A stretch of 12,136 nt of DNA from contig SKPS01000159.1 in the NCBI GenBank assembly GCA_007119395.1, positions 1 to 12,136 of the forward strand, given 5' to 3'. The DNA is from Lentimicrobiaceae bacterium (GTDB lineage: Bacteria; Bacteroidota; Bacteroidia; Bacteroidales; SKPS01). This document shows, one piece after another, positions 6,599 to 12,136 of this stretch. Positions within the stretch are counted from its first letter, which is position 1. Every line of letters starts with the position of its first letter. A model generated the notes under the pieces. That model did not search any database and was not told the DNA's origin. It saw nothing but the letters and a program-made list of their open reading frames with translations. The position numbers were made by a program, and so were the translations under genes.

Positions 6599-8458
6599 AT
6601 GAAGAGATTGTTTACATTAAAACTGAATTTTCTGGTTTTGGCACTCACTTCGTTTTTATTTCAAGCCAATGGCCAAAGTTTCCTTGTGGGCCCGGTTGAC
6701 CCATACGTTGGGACGCATGCGAATTATACATCGCATAACCACTACAATCTGTTTGACGTGATGAACCCTGACGGGGTAATTCTCGACAGCATCACCATCT
6801 ACCCTTCAGCTGCAGGAACACCATTTACCATTGTTGTTCAGGATGCATCTCAGCAGCAAGTTGCAAGTTTTTCGGGAGTCAGCACCGTGGGGAGCAATTT
6901 GCCCGAGAGGATTCATGCTGATATACTTGTGCCACCAGGAACAGGTTACCGTTTGGGATTAACCCCCGGTTCTGTCGGTATGCTGAGAAATGCCAGTGGT
7001 ATTGTATTCCCTTACACCGTTCCGGGGGTGATCAGTTTTACAGGTGCTACATTCTCAACCACATACTGGTATTTTTTCTACAACATCAGAGTACGGCTTC
7101 CCCTTTACGAAACGGATGCTGAGCTTTCCAGGATCACATCACCCGGTGACACCACCTGCAGTGGCATGCAGGCGGTTTCGGTTATGATGAAGAACAATGG
7201 TCCGGCAGATCTAAACTCCTGTGAATTACACTGGAGTATCAACGGTGTAGCTCAACCGGTGGTGAACTGGACGGGTTCAATCAGTGATGGGGACTCCGCC
7301 ACCGTGGATTTGGGTTATTTCAACTTTCAAACCGGCACCACCTATTCCATTGTTGCCAATGTATTTGAACCGAATGGATTCCATGACACCATCACACACA
7401 ATGACACGGCATACGGATTTATTGAATTTGTGCAGCCATCACCGGAGGCTGCTTTCACCTCAGCAGGAAGTGTCGCGATTTGTCAGGGTGACAGCATCGA
7501 GCTGACCGGAACACTAACGGGCTCACCCCCATGGGATTTTGAGTTGATTGCAGGATCCACAACACACCAATACCCCGGTATCCAGACATCACCGTTCAGC
7601 CTCAACTTCCACCCAAGCAGCTCAACCAACTATATCATTACCACCGTAACGGATGCCACGGGATGCCATTCAGTAGTCAACGACACGGTGGAAGTGTTGG
7701 TAACGCCACAGCCTCCGGCCGCCATTACACCAGCTTCACCCACAGCATTGTGCGAAGGGGACTCGATTGTATTGATGGCCAGTGTAGGCAGCGGCTTCAC
7801 CTACGAATGGTTTCTTGACGGTGTGCTCATTCCGGATGTCACAGGTTTTACCCTGATAGCCAAAGAGCAAGGCGATTATACTGTAAATGTTATCAGCCCC
7901 AACGGATGCTCAAGATTGTCTGATCCTCACCAACTAAACGTTCACCCTATACCCGATGTCTTTATCGGCAACGATACAGCTGTACTCCCTGATGTGAGCC
8001 TGTTGCTTGATGCCGGTGCCGGCTTCAACACCTACCTCTGGAGTACCGGAGAAACAACGCGATCCATTACCGTCGACTCATCTGGTGTTGGGATTGGATT
8101 GCTCACAGTCTGGGTAGAAGTTACCGACAACTTCAGTTGTGTTGGTCAGGATGAGATGACCATCAACTTCACCCCCCACCCGGGTATCGGGGGTGTGGAA
8201 CAACAAAGCAGCCTTAAACTCTATCCCAATCCCTCAGATGGGTTTATCTCAATGGAGAGCATTGGACTGCCACCCGGCAAATATCTGCTTAAGGTCACAA
8301 CCCAACATGGACAGCAAGTGTATCAGAGGGAGATAGCCATTGGGTTATCACAAGAGCCTCACCACTTTGACCTGTCGCATCTTGCCAACGGCATCTACTT
8401 CCTGCAGGTTCAGGGAGCTGCCGGAACAGCAAGTCATCAGTTACTCATCAACAGATAA
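6599..8458 (+). CDS. T9SS-secreted modular Ig/PKD-like surface protein (paralogue 1)
   Basis: A 619-residue exported protein of unknown specific function. Signal peptide at about 1-25 (KR near the start, hydrophobic FLVLALTSFLF, cleavage after ANG). Residues 28-168 form a beta-rich domain ending in a WYFFYNIRV motif common in Bacteroidota secreted proteins, unlike that of the two downstream paralogues. Residues 172-275 are CARDB-like (MMKNNGPADLN, VNWTGSISDGDSATVDLG). Two Ig-like domains follow, each with a likely disulfide: about 285-369 (C295/C356, TGSPPW) and 372-449 (C385/C437, GDSIVLMASVG). A PKD-like domain is at about 453-525 (AGAGFNTYLWSTGE). The type A T9SS sorting domain covers 538-619 (LKLYPNPSDG, LANGIYFLQVQG). 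The cargo would be released or anchored at the cell surface after removal of this domain. No catalytic motif is seen, so an adhesive or structural role is likely. It is first of three tandem paralogues behind the promoter at 6472-6503. Confidence 0.93.
   Translation: MKRLFTLKLNFLVLALTSFLFQANGQSFLVGPVDPYVGTHANYTSHNHYNLFDVMNPDGVILDSITIYPSAAGTPFTIVVQDASQQQVASFSGVSTVGSNLPERIHADILVPPGTGYRLGLTPGSVGMLRNASGIVFPYTVPGVISFTGATFSTTYWYFFYNIRVRLPLYETDAELSRITSPGDTTCSGMQAVSVMMKNNGPADLNSCELHWSINGVAQPVVNWTGSISDGDSATVDLGYFNFQTGTTYSIVANVFEPNGFHDTITHNDTAYGFIEFVQPSPEAAFTSAGSVAICQGDSIELTGTLTGSPPWDFELIAGSTTHQYPGIQTSPFSLNFHPSSSTNYIITTVTDATGCHSVVNDTVEVLVTPQPPAAITPASPTALCEGDSIVLMASVGSGFTYEWFLDGVLIPDVTGFTLIAKEQGDYTVNVISPNGCSRLSDPHQLNVHPIPDVFIGNDTAVLPDVSLLLDAGAGFNTYLWSTGETTRSITVDSSGVGIGLLTVWVEVTDNFSCVGQDEMTINFTPHPGIGGVEQQSSLKLYPNPSDGFISMESIGLPPGKYLLKVTTQHGQQVYQREIAIGLSQEPHHFDLSHLANGIYFLQVQGAAGTASHQLLINR
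8012..8055 (+). repeat. Copy 1 of a PKD-domain segment shared with paralogue 3
   Basis: This 44-nt stretch inside paralogue 1 (protein AGAGFNTYLWSTGE) matches 12019-12062 in paralogue 3 at 39 of 44 positions by eye. Most differences are at third codon positions, except one that changes T to S. Paralogue 2 has only a looser version (TYLWSTGATT). It marks recent common ancestry or exchange between the non-adjacent genes. Confidence 0.8.
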
Positions 8459-8635
8459 ATTCGCCAAAACGGAGTTAAGTCCTTTTTGTTCAAGAACATC
8501 AATCAAAACAACTCATCAAACGATTAAAACAGAAAACAAACCACATCAAACACAATAAACAGAGAGACAAGATAACATAGGGACAGCACGGAAGGGGTGA
8601 CAGACATAACATAACACAAAACAAACCCTGACAGC
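8459..8635 (+). other. Gap between paralogues 1 and 2
   Basis: A 177-nt gap. A possible weak hairpin (GGA-GTTAAG-TCC, 8473-8484) is followed by a T5 run, but its 3-bp stem is too short to call a terminator. From about 8490 to 8580 the plus strand is very rich in A and C and poor in G, predicting an unstructured leader. No TAnnTTTG box is seen. The 13-mer CACAAAACAAACC (8615-8627) recurs at 10353-10365 in the next gap. No small gene is credible here. Confidence 0.6.
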
Positions 8636-10339
8636 ATGAAGCAGTTAAGATGGAGCATGTTAACGGTTGTAGTGTTGATGGCTTTTGCAGTGGGCATGAC
8701 CGGAGCGGTAAGGGCACAGCCTCAGTACTCCACCAGTTTTCTAACGACGGTATCGCCGTCGTCGATTCCGTTCAATTCCACCACGAACAACAAGGTGCAA
8801 TGGGTGTTTCACCCATCAGACTTCTCGTCTGCTCCGTCGGGGAACATTACCCGGATCTATTTCAGGCGTCAACCATCGATGTTACCGGTGATTAACACCT
8901 ACACAAACCTTACGATCAAGATGGGTGAGACCTCTTTGGGTTCTTTGCCGCCGGGGCCCTGGGTAACGGGTGGTATGTCGACTGTTTTCCAGGCGAGCAC
9001 CTTTGACTTCATCCCTACACCGGGCAACTGGATGCCGGTGACATTGCAAACGCCTTTCAACTATACCGGCTCGTCGAATTTCATTGTAGAGGTGAGCCAT
9101 GGTGGTTTTGGAGTGGGTTTCGATGTGATGCAGGCACCTCTGACCGGGAGGAGTGTTTATGGCAGCACCACTTCACCCATGTCAAACCCTCAGAATGTAT
9201 TGGTTGACTTTGGTTTTGATATGGGTGCCGGTGGTACCGATGCCGGGTTGGAGGGGTTAACGGGCGTGGCCGACACGCTGTGCGAAGGGAGCCATTCGCT
9301 GTCGGCGACACTGCTGAACAATGGCCCGGCTACACTGCAGAACGTGACCATTCAATGGAAGGTGAACGGAGTGGTACAATCGCCGGTGAATTGGAACGGC
9401 ACGCTGCCGGCCAATAACACTGTATCTGTTTCACTGGGAAGCTACACCTTTGTTGCAGGAAATCCCTATTCTGTGATCGCCTGGACATACAACCCAAACA
9501 ACCAGGCCGATCCAGACCCCAGCAACGACACCGCCACGGTATATGTATCTCAGGTGTATCAGCAACCTACAGCCACACCGGCAAGTCACCAGCTTGGGAT
9601 ATGTCATGGCGACAGTGCAGAGCTTACCGGTTCGCTGTCGGGCATACCACCCTGGAGCTTTTCGGTGAGCGATGGCACCACCGTGTACAATCTGCAAAAC
9701 CTGCTGAGTCCATCGTATGCTTTGTGGGTTGCACCCACTTCAACCACCACCTACACCTTTCAGGCCCTTACCGATGGGTCAGGTTGCCAGGGCACCCTCC
9801 CATCATCCATACAAGTCGTAGTACGGCCCAACCCCACAGTGGATGCCGGAGCTGATCAAACCATCCGGATGACCGACTCGGTTGAGCTCGTCGCTGCTTC
9901 CACTGGTGTCACCTACCTGTGGAGCACCGGAGCCACCACCCCTTCCATATGGGTAAAAGGGAGTGACTTCAGTGCCGGCACACACACCTTCTCCGTTACG
10001 GTAACAGACAACCACCAGTGTACCGGGAGCGACAGTGTGTCGGTCACCATTGTTGATGACACAGGGGTCGAGGCACGGGAAAATCTCCTGCAGTTCTCAG
10101 CCAGCCCTAACCCATCGGTGGGAGAAGTGACCCTGCACATCCAAGGCACCAGGTCAGAAATGGTGCACATTGAGGTGCTGAGTTTAGAAGGGAAGGTGAG
10201 GCACAATCAGTTGGCTGAAATATTGGCCGGAGAACAGACAATTCAGCTCGACCTGCATCACCTCCCCGACGGGCTATACCTGATCAGACTTCGGGGAGAA
10301 CAGTTTTCAACCGTAAAAAAAATGGTGATCAGAAAGTAA
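8636..10339 (+). CDS. T9SS-secreted modular Ig/PKD-like surface protein (paralogue 2, one domain shorter)
   Basis: A 567-residue exported protein. Signal peptide at 1-27 (KQLR, hydrophobic core TVVVLMAFAVG, cleavage after VRA). The N-terminal beta-rich domain at about 30-195 carries NNKVQWVFHP (51-60) and ends LVDFGFDMG, matching paralogue 3 (NRVQWLYSP, VIDFGFDMS) but not paralogue 1. CARDB-like domain at 202-305 (LLNNGPATLQ, VNWNGTLPANNTVSVSLG). One Ig-like domain at about 315-397 (C323/C384, GIPPWSF). PKD-like domain at 400-473 (DAGADQTI, TYLWSTGA). Type A T9SS sorting domain at about 485-567 (SASPNPSVGEV, LPDGLYLIRLRG). Compared with paralogues 1 and 3 it lacks the second Ig-like domain carrying GDSIVLMASVG or GDSVILMASVG. 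The ATG at 8636 lacks a Shine-Dalgarno, as do its neighbours. It is likely surface-exposed or secreted; no enzymatic motif is seen. Confidence 0.93.
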   Translation: MKQLRWSMLTVVVLMAFAVGMTGAVRAQPQYSTSFLTTVSPSSIPFNSTTNNKVQWVFHPSDFSSAPSGNITRIYFRRQPSMLPVINTYTNLTIKMGETSLGSLPPGPWVTGGMSTVFQASTFDFIPTPGNWMPVTLQTPFNYTGSSNFIVEVSHGGFGVGFDVMQAPLTGRSVYGSTTSPMSNPQNVLVDFGFDMGAGGTDAGLEGLTGVADTLCEGSHSLSATLLNNGPATLQNVTIQWKVNGVVQSPVNWNGTLPANNTVSVSLGSYTFVAGNPYSVIAWTYNPNNQADPDPSNDTATVYVSQVYQQPTATPASHQLGICHGDSAELTGSLSGIPPWSFSVSDGTTVYNLQNLLSPSYALWVAPTSTTTYTFQALTDGSGCQGTLPSSIQVVVRPNPTVDAGADQTIRMTDSVELVAASTGVTYLWSTGATTPSIWVKGSDFSAGTHTFSVTVTDNHQCTGSDSVSVTIVDDTGVEARENLLQFSASPNPSVGEVTLHIQGTRSEMVHIEVLSLEGKVRHNQLAEILAGEQTIQLDLHHLPDGLYLIRLRGEQFSTVKKMVIRK

Positions 10340-10464
10340 AAACACATCCAAGCACAAAACAAACCGGTATTGTAACCTGAGGATTTTTTTAAAGACCAAA
10401 TCAATAATAAGCATCACTGTAAAGAACAGCTAAAGAACAGAAACCTATTTTTCAAGATAACAAT
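10340..10464 (+). other. Gap between paralogues 2 and 3
   Basis: A 125-nt gap. The plus strand has a T7 run (10384-10390) preceded only by a tiny CCT-G-AGG stem, so no convincing terminator. It carries the 13-mer CACAAAACAAACC (10353-10365) shared with the preceding gap and a tandem 10-mer at 10420-10440. TATTTTTC (10445-10452) resembles TAnnTTTG with one mismatch but lacks a placed -33 TTG. Confidence 0.55.
10420..10440 (+). repeat. Tandem TAAAGAACAG pair
   Basis: Two exact 10-bp copies (10420-10429 and 10431-10440) are separated by one base, 25 nt before the third secreted-protein start. The 11-bp period is about one helical turn. It may be low-complexity leader sequence or a binding site in RNA or DNA. 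Confidence 0.4.
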
Positions 10465-12136
10465 ATGACTATGAGAATAATAGACACCATTTTCGAAGCA
10501 ATTGGGAAACGAGCAGTCATGCACACGATGTTGCTGAGTTTGATGATCACCATGGGACAGGCGCACGGTCAGACGGCACCGCAGTATTTCAATGCGAGTT
10601 TGGCGTCATTGGCCTCTTCAAATCCGTTGAATTCTCCTGTTGACAACAGGGTTCAATGGCTATATTCACCCGGGGCGTTCAATCTGGGTGGGATGAGTGG
10701 CAATCCGGCCCCCATGGGGGTGATTGATGCCATTGCCTTCAGGCTGGGCCCCAACCCTTCGGGGAGTGCTGTTTATCAGGATTTCACCATTAAGCTTGCA
10801 CAGAATGTGGGAACCATCAGTTCGTGGAGTGACCCACTGTTTGTAACGGGAATGGACACGGTATTTTATGAAGAGACCTACTCTTTGGTAAACCCTGTGG
10901 GAGGGCAGTGGCACAAGATCACCCTGCAGAATGGTTTCTTTTACGACCCTTCTTTGTCGCTTGTTGTTGAGATTTGTGTTAGCAGTGGCACCGGCAACAC
11001 GGTGCTTATGCCAATGATCTCATTAGGCATGCATGTTCACCGTTACGGCAACCATTCCTCTCAGACCGGTACTACGGCGGCGGCAGTGATCGACTTTGGC
11101 TTTGACATGAGTCCCGGTATTACGGATGCAGGGGTGTCAGGTTTTGTTGGTCTGGATGACACACTGTGTGATGGTTTGATGCCGGTGGATGTGGTGTTGA
11201 AGAATCACGGACAGAGTGTCATCAACACTGTTCAGTTAGATTGGGAGGTGAACCAGGTGGCACAGGCACCCCTTTCATGGTCGGGGAGTTTATCACCGGG
11301 CGATACCACTGTGGTAAGTCTGGGCTCCTATCTGTTTCATCACGCCAATACATACCAGCTAAAAGCGTGGACGAGCAATCCAAACCAACAAACCGATACG
11401 ATCAACCACAACGACACAGCCTTTAAGGCGGAGGTTTTCTTCAAGCAATCGCCCAGTTACCAACTCTATGACACCTTGATTGTGATGTGCCAGGGTGATA
11501 CTGCCTTGATGCAACTTGCACTTCAGGGGTCCCCTCCGTGGGATCTGGTGATCACCGATGGTGCAACCCCGTTGTCGATGACCCAGATTACCAATTCATC
11601 GCTCACGATACCCTTGGCACCAACTACCGGCAAGACCTATAGCCTGGTCTCCTTGTCGGATGCCTCTGGATGTATCACTACCTCAGGGCCTTCATTGTCG
11701 GTTTCGGTGCAGCAATCCCCCAATGTCACCCTGCAGGCAGTGGGGGCAACATCGGTGTGCGATGGAGATTCAGTGATACTGATGGCCTCAGTAGGGCTCA
11801 ACTTCAACTATCAGTGGTATCTCGACGGCCAAAACCTTTCCGGAGTTACAGGACATACGATGGCAGCAAAGAGTGGTGGCGTCTATACCGTTGAGGTCAT
11901 CACTCCGGCAGGTTGTACCGGTATGTCTGACCCTTTGCCGATCACCATCCATCCGCTGCCACAAGTTGACCTGGGAGGTGACACCCTGTTGTATGCCAAC
12001 CAACACATCACCCTCAACGCCGGAGCCGGCTTCAACAGCTACCTCTGGAGCACCGGTGAGACCTCTCAAACCATCAACGTGGATTCAACAGGCACCGGCA
12101 TCGGCGTGAAAACGGTATGGGTACAGGTCACCGACA
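10465..12136 (+). CDS. T9SS-type modular Ig/PKD-like surface protein (paralogue 3), C-terminus cut by window edge
   Basis: The frame is open from ATG 10465 to the window end: 557 residues and no stop. The N-terminus has several methionines (1, 3, 19, 22). KR at 15-16 followed by a methionine-rich hydrophobic core and AHG-Q at 33-36 suggests a long signal peptide, or a later start at codon 19. The N-terminal beta-rich domain covers about 38-213 (NRVQWLYSP 61-69, VIDFGFDMS 208-216), shared with paralogue 2. CARDB-like domain at 220-325 (LKNHGQSVIN, LSPGDTTVVSLGSY). Ig-like domains lie at about 332-416 (C342/C403, GSPPWD) and 419-496 (C432/C484, GDSVILMASVG, WYLDG). A PKD-like domain runs from about 499 to the edge (NAGAGFNSYLWSTGE). 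This order matches paralogue 1. The PKD end and the sorting domain would lie beyond the window; by analogy about 110 more residues are expected. Secretion by T9SS is inferred from the paralogues. Confidence 0.9.
   Translation, partial: MTMRIIDTIFEAIGKRAVMHTMLLSLMITMGQAHGQTAPQYFNASLASLASSNPLNSPVDNRVQWLYSPGAFNLGGMSGNPAPMGVIDAIAFRLGPNPSGSAVYQDFTIKLAQNVGTISSWSDPLFVTGMDTVFYEETYSLVNPVGGQWHKITLQNGFFYDPSLSLVVEICVSSGTGNTVLMPMISLGMHVHRYGNHSSQTGTTAAAVIDFGFDMSPGITDAGVSGFVGLDDTLCDGLMPVDVVLKNHGQSVINTVQLDWEVNQVAQAPLSWSGSLSPGDTTVVSLGSYLFHHANTYQLKAWTSNPNQQTDTINHNDTAFKAEVFFKQSPSYQLYDTLIVMCQGDTALMQLALQGSPPWDLVITDGATPLSMTQITNSSLTIPLAPTTGKTYSLVSLSDASGCITTSGPSLSVSVQQSPNVTLQAVGATSVCDGDSVILMASVGLNFNYQWYLDGQNLSGVTGHTMAAKSGGVYTVEVITPAGCTGMSDPLPITIHPLPQVDLGGDTLLYANQHITLNAGAGFNSYLWSTGETSQTINVDSTGTGIGVKTVWVQVTD
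12019..12062 (+). repeat. Copy 2 of a PKD-domain segment shared with paralogue 1
   Basis: Partner of 8012-8055, identical at 39 of 44 positions by eye, coding for AGAGFNSYLWSTGE. The two copies lie about 4 kb apart in direct orientation, on either side of paralogue 2. Confidence 0.8.

Noticed and set aside
6448..6699. Open frame with GTG start and a hydrophobic N-terminus, overlapping the first secreted-protein gene
   Set aside because: It spans the promoter and leader stem-loop, overlaps the true gene by 101 nt in another frame, and its composition reflects AT-rich promoter DNA.
8466..8489. Hairpin plus T-run after paralogue 1 as an intrinsic terminator
   Set aside because: The stem is 3 bp with a bulge before A-T pairs; too weak to call.
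10709..10720. Perfect palindrome CCCCCATGGGGG
   Set aside because: It lies inside a coding region encoding an ordinary APMGV stretch; a chance palindrome with no loop or context for function.
1..12136. CRISPR arrays, insertion sequences, tRNA/rRNA genes, toxin-antitoxin or defence genes
   Set aside because: No regularly spaced repeats, transposase motifs, tRNA-like cloverleaf, rRNA sequence or defence-domain motifs were seen on either strand.

Overview
The window looks like a chromosomal segment of a member of the Bacteroidota. Three secreted proteins belong to the type IX secretion system (T9SS) class, and the two complete ones end in a type A C-terminal sorting domain. The start codons lack Shine-Dalgarno sequences and are preceded by A-rich leaders. 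The best promoter has the phylum's TTG / TAnnTTTG form. Genus cannot be read from the sequence.

Left half (1-6328, all on the minus strand, read right to left): a compact surface-polysaccharide cluster with the order Wzx-type flippase, GT4 glycosyltransferase, non-hydrolysing UDP-N-acetyl-sugar 2-epimerase (WecB/WbpI type), and Wzy/WaaL-type polymerase or ligase. The last three junctions are 29, 4 and 5 nt, so they are very likely co-transcribed. Further left come an unrecognised small protein of about 69 residues, endonuclease III (nth, only 12 nt downstream of the small gene) and the N-terminal part of a thioredoxin-dependent peroxiredoxin (bcp), cut by the window edge. The last two are housekeeping genes for DNA repair and peroxide defence.

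Middle (6329-6598): a divergent control region. It holds a good Bacteroidota promoter reading right, a 10-bp stem-loop near the expected 5' end of that transcript, a weaker -7-like box reading left, and a small dyad.

Right half (6599-12136, plus strand): three tandem related genes for large modular secreted proteins. Each has a signal peptide, an N-terminal beta-rich domain, a CARDB-like domain and Ig/PKD-like domains; the sorting domain is visible in the first two. The third gene is open from 10465 to the end of the window and is cut before its sorting domain. The middle paralogue lacks one Ig-like domain present in the other two, and the first has a different N-terminal domain, so the family looks mosaic. 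No function beyond cell-surface or secreted structural/adhesive roles can be assigned.

How the genes may work together: the left cluster would make and export a polysaccharide and the right cluster encodes T9SS cargo. In Porphyromonas gingivalis such cargo is conjugated to a surface lipopolysaccharide, so the adjacency is suggestive but unproven. I see no mobile element, CRISPR array, tRNA or rRNA, and nothing that clearly amounts to a new defence or other undescribed system.
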